From: Bin55 sp965205545
GTDB lineage: Bacteria; Pseudomonadota; Gammaproteobacteria; Pseudomonadales; Azotimanducaceae
Direction of reading: 5' to 3'
Length of the DNA stretch: 64,000 nt
Assembly: GCA_965205545.1 (NCBI GenBank)
Contig: OZ242170.1
Coordinates: 1,798,001-1,862,000 of the forward strand
The notes under the pieces are model-generated. The model was not told the origin of the DNA. It did no database searches and saw only the letters and a list, made by a program, of their open reading frames with translations. Position numbers and translations under genes: made by a program. This document shows, in pieces, positions 55,261 through 64,000 of the stretch (its first letter is position 1; the number at the start of each line of letters is the position of its first letter).

Positions 55261-58200
55261 CGTATCGAGACGTCTCAGCGTTCTAAACCTCGTTAGAACC
55301 ACAGCCCTTCTCACAATGGGTGCGTTTAGTCTGAACGCACTCGCACAGACCACAACCTGCGGATTTGACGAAGTCACTGCTGGCGAAAACTGGCAAGTTG
55401 TTGGTGGCCAGAATCAGCTCGTCTTCTATCAAGGAACGTCAGGTTCCGTAACCATACCCAATTTCACCGACACTGGATGCGTTGGGTCTGGCGCTACGAG
55501 TTTCAGGCTGTTCAAGAATGGCGTGCACATAACTGATTTGACCGACGGCACCGACGATGACGTGATTAGGTTGCTTCGAAGAGTGACGGGAGTGACCGTC
55601 ACAGATGTGGGTGTAACCGCGACGGATGACACCAACGGTTGGGGCAACGGGCACACAATCACCTACGACGGAACAGATACCGCTTGGGGAGCGGCTCCCG
55701 TCGAATACATGGTCCAGGCAGCCAGGGCGTTTACAGACGTACTGGACGAATTTACGTTCACAGTGACTGTCTTGCCAACGCGATTAACGATACCGACGAG
55801 CGTCGTATTTAAGGCTGAATCAACGGAGAGCATCGTGGTCCGTTGGGTCGGCGACGACGTTGCTGGTACTGCAACGCATTACCAAGTGGGATGGCGAACG
55901 ACGGGTACGACGAGCTACACCATGTCCGGCCTAATAGCAGAAAACACACCAGCAAGCGATACTACCCACATCTACTCGATCCAAGGATTGGAAGCTGGTA
56001 CGGGATATGAGGTGGCCGTCAGAGCCGTAAACCCCGGCTCTATGACCAACATGTACGACGATGCGTACAGCCCATTCAGTACGCCGACTTTCGATGCGGA
56101 CGAGCATACGACGAAAAGTCCAATGGACGATGCCACCCCACCAGCTGCAATAAACGACATGAATCCCATTCGGATCGCGACAGGTCAGACAGTAAGCATC
56201 GATGCCATGGATTGGATATTTCCACATATAGACGGCGAAACGGTAACCGATAGTGACGCGTTCCATGCAACCGGAACAATGTTTACCTACCGTACGCGGT
56301 CAGGTAACAATTCAGCTCTCCGAGTTGAGTTCATTGATGATGGCGATGCCACCACCACCGACCACGTTATTCGTCTGACCGGCTTAGCCGAGGCGACTTC
56401 CTACGCAATTATCACTGCCGAAGGAACAGATGGCTCGGAACTCCGAACAGAAATTCCGGTGAAAGTCGGTACCAACGCCGAACAAATATTCTCGGTTACG
56501 TCGGCCACGACGCGGTGGGACCTTGAAACTACAGCAGCGAATTTTGAGCTCGATGCGAGCGATTTTGTTTCAGAGGCTGATGCCACAATCGAGTACTCGA
56601 TGACTGGTGGCACGCATCGAGGTGTCACCTATCTCGAAATCGCAGAAGACACGGGCGTGATAAGCGTTCCGGCTGGAATCAATTTGTCGCCTCTCGAATC
56701 TGGCGACGAGTTCGAACTTACCGTAACCGCCACAAACGGCAATCAAGGCACCGATTCCATAGTCATATACGTGAATGTCGTTGAGGGTGACGATGCACCG
56801 TTCCTCAAACCGGGAACAATGGACGTTTGGCTCAAGCCGCTCTCTGAAGCCAACGGAGGAGGCTCTCGTGTCGTCAATCTATCCAAGTATTTTGAAGACC
56901 GAGATGGAGGGCGTCTGTGTTTCTCCATAACTGGCGACACAACTGACATAGGAACATCGAGCAACCCCATGGTGGTTGCCGACACTAGGCTTTCCGGAGC
57001 TTCTCAATGCAGGAATGCACAGCTCACGGTAACGATGAATTTGCCCTCCACGAATCCATCTAGCGACGACTTTTCCTTGCTCAATCTTCTGGGTGTCGTT
57101 GAGGTTGACGTTGACGTGGCTGCATACCAGGAAGGAGACTCAACTAACACATCCGATCCCGTCACAGTAAAGATCAAACTGGCGTACGGTGCGAATGCCT
57201 CGCCTTCGATCCGCGCCGTAGCAAGGGCTGGTGCCGTTCATATTGCAAGCGGCGGATACACGGTTGACGAAAACAGTGCCTTCACCATAACGTTTACGGC
57301 CGACGACCCGCTTCCCAACCCTCGCAGAAGCAACTCGAACACCCGTCTTTCGCACGACGACATTTGTTGGAGCGACAGCGGCAAGTGCATGCCTTGCGTG
57401 GGGCCAGAGAATCGGATGAGCGATCGTATCGTAAACAATGGAGTTTCCCACGAGTTCGATTTGACGGTTCCTGCCGCAAAGGTGGACTACGAAAAGCATC
57501 CTAACGGGTACGTCATTGACCTGTGTGCGACTGACTTGTCCGGTACTACCCACACGACACAATTTACCGTGATGATCGAGGACGTTGAAGAACCACCGAC
57601 GTTCAAGCCCATCGAGGACATGTATTTCGTCGTGGGCGACTATGGAAAATCCATCGACCTTGCGGACTTTATCCAAGATGGAGACGGAGAGCGAGACATT
57701 GTCAGGTACGAGGCCAATACCGTCGGTACAACCACCGCAGTCGAAGTGTCGGAGTCCGATGGAGTCGTAACTGTCACGCCCACCGATCAGCCCTTGGCTC
57801 GAAAGGCCGAAGTGGAAATCGAGGTTTCCGCAACAGATACATCTGGTTATCGAGCGTATGGTTATTTCACGGCAAACGTAAAGAACTCGAACAGGTCTCC
57901 TACGTTTAGGGGAGGCATCGGTTCTGTCTCCTACGCTGTGGCGGAAAACAGTCCCGCTCAAACCAAAATCGGCACACCGATCGAAGCCACCGACCCAGAT
58001 GTAGGTGACGACATTACTTATGAGTTGAGCGGGTCTTCGATGTTTGGCATCACGACGACGAACAACGGCGCACAGCTCGTGCTTCGAAAAGCAGGACTCG
58101 ATTACGAGCAAGGCAACCAACCCTATGACCTTGTTCTTACGGCAAGCGATGGGTACGGCGGCGCCGCAACCCTTCGCATAACCGTATCGGTCACCGACGT

Positions 58201-61200
58201 CAATGAACCTCCAGTGGCGACAGACGAAGTAATCAAGGATCAACGAATCCTTCTCGGCATGACGGAGTGCGTAATTCGCGCAAGCGATCACTTCTCGGAT
58301 CCTGATGAGTCCGACCAGGCCTCGGGATTGCTGATCGAAGCAACGACGACTCGTCCTGGCGATGTCGCCGTAACGATCAGTAACAACGACGATGTCTGCA
58401 TAGAGGGTAGAAATGTTGGTACTGGACCTGCAAGAATCACGGTTACAGCCCGCGATCGTGCTGGTCACACGGCACACAAGCGCTTCAAGGTAACAGTAGA
58501 GCAGAACAATCCGCCTATGACCGCTGCATCTGGTGGTTTGGAGGACCTTGACGTTCAAAGAGATGGTCGCAGCGAAGACATCGATCTAAATGAATATTTC
58601 GATGACGGCGACGATACTTACGACGAGACCATGGAGTACTCGGTAAGTAGCGGGGATGCCAATATCGCTACAGCCGTCGTCGTTCGCGGTCATTACCTGC
58701 GCATTTACGGCAACCTTGACGGAACGACCACGGTCACAGTTACTGCAACCGATCAGAACAATCAATCGCACTCGCAAACGTTCGACGTAACCGTCGTAGG
58801 AAATGAGGCGCCGGTTGCTAATCCCAACGCCATTGCCGACGTGCAAACGCGCATAGGCCAGACGCCTGCACCGATCAATGCAGGCGAAGCATTCACGGAT
58901 GAAGGCGATTCGTTCACACTATCAGTTGGAACGGACAACACCGACGTGGCGACTTTGTCCGTCGAGTATGACGCAGACAACAATCCTTGGATCACGGTGC
59001 ATGTGCATTCGATTGGCAGCACGCGGGCAACCATAACTGCTGTCGATACAGCACAAAACACTGCCACCGTGTCGTTCAACATTGACGTTGGCGAACGCAA
59101 TGATCCGCCCAAGTTGGCAAGTCCAATTGCTGACCTATCCGTTGAGATTGACGGACGAGTTGACATCGATTTGGACGAGGTCTTTGAGGACGAGGGACGT
59201 CTGTCCTTTGAAGTCGATATCGAAGACGACAACGTTGCGGACGTCGTGTATCGATCCATCAGCAATATCTTGCGGGTATACGGCTACAAGACTGGCGATA
59301 CTCTCGTGAGCGTAACGGCTACGGACGACATCGGACAAACCGCCACGGACGAGTTCACGGTTACCGTCGTCGAAGGCGCAGCCCCAGAAGTTGTCGCCGT
59401 TCCAGTAGCGCAATCAGTACATTCCGGCGGCGTGAGAGAAGTGTCCCTCAATGGAGTCTTCGTAGATCCGGATGGCGGAGCACTTACGTACAGCGCCAGC
59501 TCGTCCAACGAGATGATCGCGACTGTAAACGTCTCGGGAAGCACGCTTCAGATTACCGGCGTTTCCGAAGGTAATGCAACGATCACTGTTAGGGGCACTG
59601 ATGCCGAAGGACTCTATGCCGAGGTTATGTTTGACATAGCGGTTGGTCCTGCCGATGTTCCTCCAATGCTTGCGATCCCGTTCAAGGATCTGACACTGGA
59701 GATGGGCAAGAATGCAGATGTGACCCTCGATGGCGTGTTCGAGGACGATGGCACCCTGACCTACTCGGTCACAGTGGACGACGACGACGTAGCGCATGCC
59801 GTTTATCGCCAAAGCAACAACTCGATTCGCGTCTACGGCGACACAATCGGAACGGCAATGGTCACTGTCACCGCAACAGACGAAAGCGGGCAAACCGCTA
59901 GCGATTCCTTCATGGTTACCGTTCTAGTTCCCAACAATCCGCCCGTCGTTGCCAAGACGATTGACGATGTCACCGTCGAAGCAGGCTCCCACCTTGACGT
60001 ATCGATTGACGGCGTATTCAAAGATGAGGGGGAGCTGGATTACTCAGCGACCACTGACGATGACACTATTGCCGATGCGGTCTATCGTGTCAGCACGAAT
60101 TCAGTACGCGTGTTCGCACTCGATGTGGGCATGGCGAACATCACGGTAACGGCCACTGACGACGTCGGCCAGGTTGCGAGAACAAGCTTCCAAGTCGATG
60201 TCGAGCCAGCCAATGAGCCACCAGTGCTGAGTGGAGCACTCAACGATCAGGTTGTGACGTTGGGAATGCCTGAAACCGTATCAGTAGCTGATGCGTTCAC
60301 CGATCCCGATGGCGATGACTTGACCTTTGCGGCTACATCGTCTGACACGGGAGTCGCAACTGTAGCGGTTTCCGAGGCGGACTTGACGCTTGACGGTGTT
60401 AGCGCGGGAACCGCAACCATCACGGTTACCGCAACCGATCCACGTGGCCTCAGTGCCAACGGAACGTTCAGCGTAGACGTCGAGACAGCACCCATGTTGG
60501 TGCAGGAATTCGACGACGAGGTCGTTACTGCTGGAGAACCTATCACCTTCGCGGTTGACAAGTACTTCATGGACGACGACGGTGACACGCTGACATTCTC
60601 GGCGAGTTCGTCTGACGACATGATCGCCACGGTCACTGTGGCTGGCATGGACCTGACTATTGACGGCATGAGCGCTGGAACCGCCATGATCACCGTGACC
60701 GCGACCGACCCGAAAGGTCGGAGCGCGTCGGGTAGCTTCGACGTGGTCGTTGAGACCGCTCCGATGCTGGTCATGGAGTTCGACGATAAAGTTGTGACGG
60801 CAGGAATGCCTTACACCTTCTCGGTCGAAGACAATTTCGCTGATGAAGACGGCGACATGCTCACCTTCTCGGCAATGTCTTCCGACGACGCGATTGCGAT
60901 GGTCAGCGTGACCGGCGACGATTTGACAATCGACGGCATGAGCGCGGGAACAGCAACGATCACCGTGACAGCCGCCGACCCGAAAGGTCGAAGCGCGTCC
61001 GGTGAGTTTGACGTGGTTGTCGAAACCGCTCCCATGCTGGTCATGGAGTTTGACAACCAGGTTGTAACCGCAGGCGAACCAATGATGCTTCAGGTTGCCA
61101 ACCACTTCGCAGACGAAGATGGCGACACGCTCACCTTCTCGGCAATGTCTTCCGACACCGCGATTGCCACGGTTAGCATGTCGGGCGAAGAGCTGACTCT

Positions 61201-63067
61201 CAACGGAGTGGCAGCTGGAATGGCGACGATAACTGTCACCGCTTCCGATCCCAAAGATAGAAGCGCGTCGGGTACCTTCGAAGTGGTTGTTGAGACCGCT
61301 CCCGAAGCAGTCGGCAGCATAGCCGACATGATGCTTCAGGTTGGTGGCGACGCCATGGAAATGGATTTGAGCGGCTACTTCGCAGACGGCGACGGCGATG
61401 CACTCACCTATGAGGCAAGCACGGACACCGATTCAGTTGAGACTGCCGTTAGTGGCGCAATGTTGACTCTTACCCCGTACACCAAAGGGCAGTCTGTCGT
61501 CACGGTTATGGCATCCGACCCGAAGCAAAGACAGGCAACTCAGGAATTCACGGTTACTGTGGACGATGGCGAGATCAAGGCCGTTGAGAATGACGCATTA
61601 GCAGGCGTTGCTCGAGCGGTCATTGGAAGTGCGTCAAACGCTATCGGCGGTCGGTTGGAAGGCAACCGCGGCAATACATCCGGATTGTCATTCTTGCCGA
61701 TCATCGGGGGACGGGACGACTATCAAAGGGTCGACTCCCAGCCTGGCATCATCAGCGCCAATACAGGAACTGTAGGACCGGCACCTCGAACTCAGCAGCC
61801 GGCTCAACGATCCTCAGCGCCGATGGTCCGCAAGGCTTCCAGCGGCGTCACTTGGGGCATGGTTCCATCCAAATTCCAGGACTCGTCCCCAAGCCGAAAA
61901 GTCGACATTAGCTCGCTGCTTGGCAACAACTTCTCCTATTTCCTTAATGGAAATGGTGGAATGGGGTCATTCTCTGGATGGGGTACGGTTGATTTCCGTA
62001 CCTTGGAAGGTGAAGGCTACGATGGAAACGCATCTGCCTTCTTCCTCGGTGTAGACGTGAAGGTAAGTCCCTACGTGCTGCTTGGAGCGGCCGTTGGACA
62101 CAACCGAAGCGAAACCGATTACACCTATGGAAGCGCCACGCAGACCCTAGAGACCACAGTTACGTCGGTACTGCCATACGTCAGTTACAAGCCGAATCCA
62201 CGCGCTATCGTGTGGGGCGTTGTAGGACGAGGCGGAGGCGAAGCGACCACAACGGTGCACAACGCCACCGATTCCGAGTCCAGCGATCTAACGATGAACT
62301 TGGGAATGTTTGGCGCGAGCGCAAGGTTTGCCAGCAGAGGCGCAACGCAGTTTGGTATCCGAGGCGACGCGGCATTTGCCAGTCTAGCCACGGAAGATGG
62401 CAACGGCGCTGCCGACGGCTTGGATGCCGGTGTCAATCGGCTTCGAATCGGCGCAGAAGCCATGCATGTCTACGGAATGGCCGATGGATCCACGGTTACG
62501 CCCTACGGCGAAATCAATCTTCGATATGACGGTGGCGACGGAGTCACTGGCTCTGGCATCGAGCTGGCGGGCGGCGTGAGAATCATGACGAACGCCTTCT
62601 CGCTAGATGCTCGAGGCCACACAGTCGCCGCGCATAGCGCGGAGGACTTCTCGGAGAGTGGCGTGACGCTGATGGCCACGCTCAATCCATCGCACGGAAT
62701 GACGGGCTTGTCGATGTCGCTCGCACCGAGCTGGGGTCAAACCTCGAGGCCGCAAAGCCTCGTGTGGGCCGATTCCGCAGCGGGCTCTCTGCCGTTCAAT
62801 ACCGGATTCAGATCACACAACGGGTTCGCCATGAATGCGAACATCGGTTACGGCTTCCTGATCAACCGCGATCGCCATGTGTTGACGCCCTACCTCGAGT
62901 ACGGCGAAGACGGCGCGCGGAACCGCTCAATACTCTTGGGCACGGAAGTCAAGCAACTAATCATGTCATCCTCGCTGTTTGACATGAACGTAACGGTCGG
63001 TCGCGTTGGCTCAACAAGCGATTCTGACAACAACCAACTTGAGATCAACGCGACGCTCCTGTTCTAG
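55226..63067 (+). CDS. Giant autotransporter with FN3 and cadherin/Ig-like repeats (about 2613 aa)
   Basis: The ATG at 55226 follows an excellent AAGGAGGA site. A signal peptide ends near ALAQTTT (residue about 40). Then come an N-terminal beta domain, a fibronectin III-like domain (ESTESIVVRWVGDD, GLEAGTGYEVAVRAV), many cadherin/Ig-like repeats with motifs such as LTDVNEPP-type links and DPDGDDLTF calcium loops, three nearly identical 90-residue repeats, a helical linker (IKAVENDALAGVARAVIGS), and a beta-barrel of about 380 residues ending in NATLLF. The terminal Phe fits outer-membrane assembly. The first giant gene shares the same domain order and linker. Likely an adhesin; the ligand is unknown. 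Confidence 0.88.
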   Translation: MKSLPMVRRRVDVSRRLSVLNLVRTTALLTMGAFSLNALAQTTTCGFDEVTAGENWQVVGGQNQLVFYQGTSGSVTIPNFTDTGCVGSGATSFRLFKNGVHITDLTDGTDDDVIRLLRRVTGVTVTDVGVTATDDTNGWGNGHTITYDGTDTAWGAAPVEYMVQAARAFTDVLDEFTFTVTVLPTRLTIPTSVVFKAESTESIVVRWVGDDVAGTATHYQVGWRTTGTTSYTMSGLIAENTPASDTTHIYSIQGLEAGTGYEVAVRAVNPGSMTNMYDDAYSPFSTPTFDADEHTTKSPMDDATPPAAINDMNPIRIATGQTVSIDAMDWIFPHIDGETVTDSDAFHATGTMFTYRTRSGNNSALRVEFIDDGDATTTDHVIRLTGLAEATSYAIITAEGTDGSELRTEIPVKVGTNAEQIFSVTSATTRWDLETTAANFELDASDFVSEADATIEYSMTGGTHRGVTYLEIAEDTGVISVPAGINLSPLESGDEFELTVTATNGNQGTDSIVIYVNVVEGDDAPFLKPGTMDVWLKPLSEANGGGSRVVNLSKYFEDRDGGRLCFSITGDTTDIGTSSNPMVVADTRLSGASQCRNAQLTVTMNLPSTNPSSDDFSLLNLLGVVEVDVDVAAYQEGDSTNTSDPVTVKIKLAYGANASPSIRAVARAGAVHIASGGYTVDENSAFTITFTADDPLPNPRRSNSNTRLSHDDICWSDSGKCMPCVGPENRMSDRIVNNGVSHEFDLTVPAAKVDYEKHPNGYVIDLCATDLSGTTHTTQFTVMIEDVEEPPTFKPIEDMYFVVGDYGKSIDLADFIQDGDGERDIVRYEANTVGTTTAVEVSESDGVVTVTPTDQPLARKAEVEIEVSATDTSGYRAYGYFTANVKNSNRSPTFRGGIGSVSYAVAENSPAQTKIGTPIEATDPDVGDDITYELSGSSMFGITTTNNGAQLVLRKAGLDYEQGNQPYDLVLTASDGYGGAATLRITVSVTDVNEPPVATDEVIKDQRILLGMTECVIRASDHFSDPDESDQASGLLIEATTTRPGDVAVTISNNDDVCIEGRNVGTGPARITVTARDRAGHTAHKRFKVTVEQNNPPMTAASGGLEDLDVQRDGRSEDIDLNEYFDDGDDTYDETMEYSVSSGDANIATAVVVRGHYLRIYGNLDGTTTVTVTATDQNNQSHSQTFDVTVVGNEAPVANPNAIADVQTRIGQTPAPINAGEAFTDEGDSFTLSVGTDNTDVATLSVEYDADNNPWITVHVHSIGSTRATITAVDTAQNTATVSFNIDVGERNDPPKLASPIADLSVEIDGRVDIDLDEVFEDEGRLSFEVDIEDDNVADVVYRSISNILRVYGYKTGDTLVSVTATDDIGQTATDEFTVTVVEGAAPEVVAVPVAQSVHSGGVREVSLNGVFVDPDGGALTYSASSSNEMIATVNVSGSTLQITGVSEGNATITVRGTDAEGLYAEVMFDIAVGPADVPPMLAIPFKDLTLEMGKNADVTLDGVFEDDGTLTYSVTVDDDDVAHAVYRQSNNSIRVYGDTIGTAMVTVTATDESGQTASDSFMVTVLVPNNPPVVAKTIDDVTVEAGSHLDVSIDGVFKDEGELDYSATTDDDTIADAVYRVSTNSVRVFALDVGMANITVTATDDVGQVARTSFQVDVEPANEPPVLSGALNDQVVTLGMPETVSVADAFTDPDGDDLTFAATSSDTGVATVAVSEADLTLDGVSAGTATITVTATDPRGLSANGTFSVDVETAPMLVQEFDDEVVTAGEPITFAVDKYFMDDDGDTLTFSASSSDDMIATVTVAGMDLTIDGMSAGTAMITVTATDPKGRSASGSFDVVVETAPMLVMEFDDKVVTAGMPYTFSVEDNFADEDGDMLTFSAMSSDDAIAMVSVTGDDLTIDGMSAGTATITVTAADPKGRSASGEFDVVVETAPMLVMEFDNQVVTAGEPMMLQVANHFADEDGDTLTFSAMSSDTAIATVSMSGEELTLNGVAAGMATITVTASDPKDRSASGTFEVVVETAPEAVGSIADMMLQVGGDAMEMDLSGYFADGDGDALTYEASTDTDSVETAVSGAMLTLTPYTKGQSVVTVMASDPKQRQATQEFTVTVDDGEIKAVENDALAGVARAVIGSASNAIGGRLEGNRGNTSGLSFLPIIGGRDDYQRVDSQPGIISANTGTVGPAPRTQQPAQRSSAPMVRKASSGVTWGMVPSKFQDSSPSRKVDISSLLGNNFSYFLNGNGGMGSFSGWGTVDFRTLEGEGYDGNASAFFLGVDVKVSPYVLLGAAVGHNRSETDYTYGSATQTLETTVTSVLPYVSYKPNPRAIVWGVVGRGGGEATTTVHNATDSESSDLTMNLGMFGASARFASRGATQFGIRGDAAFASLATEDGNGAADGLDAGVNRLRIGAEAMHVYGMADGSTVTPYGEINLRYDGGDGVTGSGIELAGGVRIMTNAFSLDARGHTVAAHSAEDFSESGVTLMATLNPSHGMTGLSMSLAPSWGQTSRPQSLVWADSAAGSLPFNTGFRSHNGFAMNANIGYGFLINRDRHVLTPYLEYGEDGARNRSILLGTEVKQLIMSSSLFDMNVTVGRVGSTSDSDNNQLEINATLLF
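60482..61291. repeat. Three tandem 270-bp repeats in the second giant autotransporter
   Basis: Copies at 60482-60751, 60752-61021 and 61022-61291 have an exact 270-base period, each encoding a 90-residue Ig-like unit with EDGDTLTFSAMSSD and DLTIDGMSAGTATITVTA. Copies two and three are the most alike. Repeat number could change by recombination without breaking the frame. Confidence 0.9.
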
Positions 63068-63099
63068 GTACCCCTAGACCTAGAACCCCTCCCTGGACG

Positions 63100-63140
63100 A
63101 CCCGCGTACCGCCTAGCGGTACGCGGGTTGTCTCTTTTTC
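63100..63140 (+). terminator. Strong intrinsic terminator after the giant autotransporter
   Basis: ACCCGCGTACCG (63100-63111) pairs perfectly with CGGTACGCGGGT (63117-63128) around a five-base loop and is followed by TGTCTCTTTTTC, a classic T-rich tail. It lies 32 bases after the TAG stop. A second inverted repeat (GTTCTAGGT at 63061-63069 with ACCTAGAAC at 63078-63086) spans the stop codon itself. Confidence 0.92.
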
Positions 63141-63367
63141 TCCCCGTCAAGGACCTCTGTCCTGCGTACGAAGAATGCAAGGATAGGACCTTGCACCAAA
63201 AACTAGCCCTAAGGCGCATACAATTCACGAGCAAGAGCAGCCTGCATTAGCTTGGTTGCGTCGGGAGGTTGACGGGCGAAAAAGTTCTGTCGGCAATTGG
63301 CACCCCAGTGCCAAACGCTACATGGAATCCAAATGGCATACAACAAGTGAACATAGCCAATTCCAGA

Positions 63368-64000
63368 ATGCGCAGCATTTCTAAAGCAATTCTGTTCTGC
63401 GGATTCGGGGCTCTGGCTAGTGTCCAGCTACTAGCAGAAGGTAGTACAAGTTCAGCTGACAACAAAGAAAGTCTAGGTACTAACCCGTATCAGGATTCGA
63501 ACCTTGGTTCGGGGAGCTTCACGTTACCCAATCCCGAGGGCATTGACGAACTCACTAAGATCAAGAGTGAATTTTTGAGAAGTGTGGTATTGCGTCGAAT
63601 GCTGGCCAATACTGATGTGCAGGGGGTGGTGCGCTTATTTGACCAAGCAAAGAAAGTAACGCATCCCAATCTACGTTCACGACTTCAGACAACGCTCGTT
63701 CAAAAGCTTACGACGTTGGACCCGCAACAATCACTCAATATCGCACTGGACGTTCCAACATTGAACCGCAGTCGACTGGTTGAGGCTGTATTCATTGAGT
63801 GGTTCATATCTGATCTGGACGAAGCGGTCAAAACTGCTTCCTCGCTCGACTACAGCGAGCGGCTAGTTGCATTGAAGACACTCGTTCAAATCCGCGATGA
63901 CCTCCCAAGTAGCGAGCTACAGAAATTCGCGGACGATCTCGGTCACGGCGGTAGATTTAGGGGGCTAGTTGAAGAATTGACCGAAAGATCCGCTTATATT
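63368..64000 (+). CDS. Secreted helical protein of unknown function (partial, 3' end outside window)
   Basis: The open frame runs from the ATG 63368-63370 to the window edge (211 codons). It starts with a signal peptide (AILFCGFGALASVQLLAEGS, cleavage around residue 25) and a disordered Ser/Asn-rich stretch, then mostly alpha-helical text with short repeated-looking helices (RRMLANTDVQGVVRLFDQA, LDEAVKTASSLDYSERLVAL), like a helical-repeat protein. No family is recognised. The gene follows the strong terminator of the giant autotransporter, so it must have its own promoter. Confidence 0.6.
   Translation, partial: MRSISKAILFCGFGALASVQLLAEGSTSSADNKESLGTNPYQDSNLGSGSFTLPNPEGIDELTKIKSEFLRSVVLRRMLANTDVQGVVRLFDQAKKVTHPNLRSRLQTTLVQKLTTLDPQQSLNIALDVPTLNRSRLVEAVFIEWFISDLDEAVKTASSLDYSERLVALKTLVQIRDDLPSSELQKFADDLGHGGRFRGLVEELTERSAYI

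Noticed and set aside
57140..58558. A 472-codon open frame antisense to the second giant autotransporter
   Set aside because: It mirrors the codon pattern of the sense gene, has no domain-like sequence and no ribosome site; long antisense frames are common opposite Asp/Thr/Val-rich repeat genes.
60281..61105. A 274-codon antisense open frame over the 270-base repeats
   Set aside because: It exists because the tandem repeats keep the opposite strand open; its text repeats with the same period.
63485..63505. A sequence resembling the T-arm of a tRNA on the minus strand (GGTTCGAATCCTG)
   Set aside because: No acceptor, anticodon or D arms could be formed around it, and it lies inside the coding frame starting at 63368.

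Overview
The window carries a chromosomal segment of a Gammaproteobacterium. The evidence is conserved gene order and gene content: rpsB-tsf-pyrH-frr-uppS-cdsA-rseP-bamA, map-glnD-dapE, rnc-era-recO, PlsB-type acyltransferase, RsmJ, RelA-type (p)ppGpp synthetase and a type II secretion secretin. Base composition is moderate and coding density is high. The species cannot be named. The many secreted repeat proteins (cadherin/Ig-like, fibronectin III, thrombospondin type 3) would fit a marine or host-associated lifestyle, but that is inference.

Layout. 1-7474 (minus): one long operon for ribosomal protein S2, EF-Ts, UMP kinase, ribosome recycling factor, undecaprenyl-PP synthase, CDP-diglyceride synthase, the site-2 protease RseP and the 5' two thirds or so of bamA, which leaves the window. 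dxr, usually in this cluster, is absent. 7860-18607 (plus): map-glnD, a small ORF coupled to dapE, then gspN-gspC-gspD and plsB, mostly with overlapping ends. 18665-27274: a secreted unknown, rsmJ-tsaB divergent from moeA with start codons sharing one CATG, then adk and the tightly overlapped rnc-era-recO-relA string. The RelA here lacks the cysteine-containing zinc-finger domain. 27538-32698: an ECF sigma factor with a large extra C-terminal domain, a YdbS/YdbT-like PH-domain membrane pair, and a Cys-Cys-rich SO_0444-type metal permease.

32783-45415 (minus): a glyoxalase-fold (VOC) lipoprotein, a 1282-residue secreted metzincin-type metalloprotease with TSP3 and FG-GAP repeats, a phytanoyl-CoA dioxygenase-like oxygenase, a decayed gene, a Clp-fold SDH-type serine protease, gene remnants, and yejA-yejB-yejE of a peptide ABC importer with no ATPase gene downstream. 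45675-64000: two giant autotransporters (1884 and about 2613 residues) with fibronectin III and cadherin/Ig-like repeats and related C-terminal beta-barrels. Between them lie an OmpW-like barrel, a 47-residue membrane protein and a secreted amidohydrolase. A strong terminator follows the second giant gene, and then an incomplete secreted helical protein begins.

The first 32 kb is core physiology (translation, envelope lipid synthesis, outer-membrane assembly, stringent response, nitrogen sensing, secretion). The last 32 kb is dominated by exported and surface proteins, and BamA plus the type II secretion genes in the same window are the kind of machinery such proteins need. No rRNA, tRNA, CRISPR array or insertion sequence was found.
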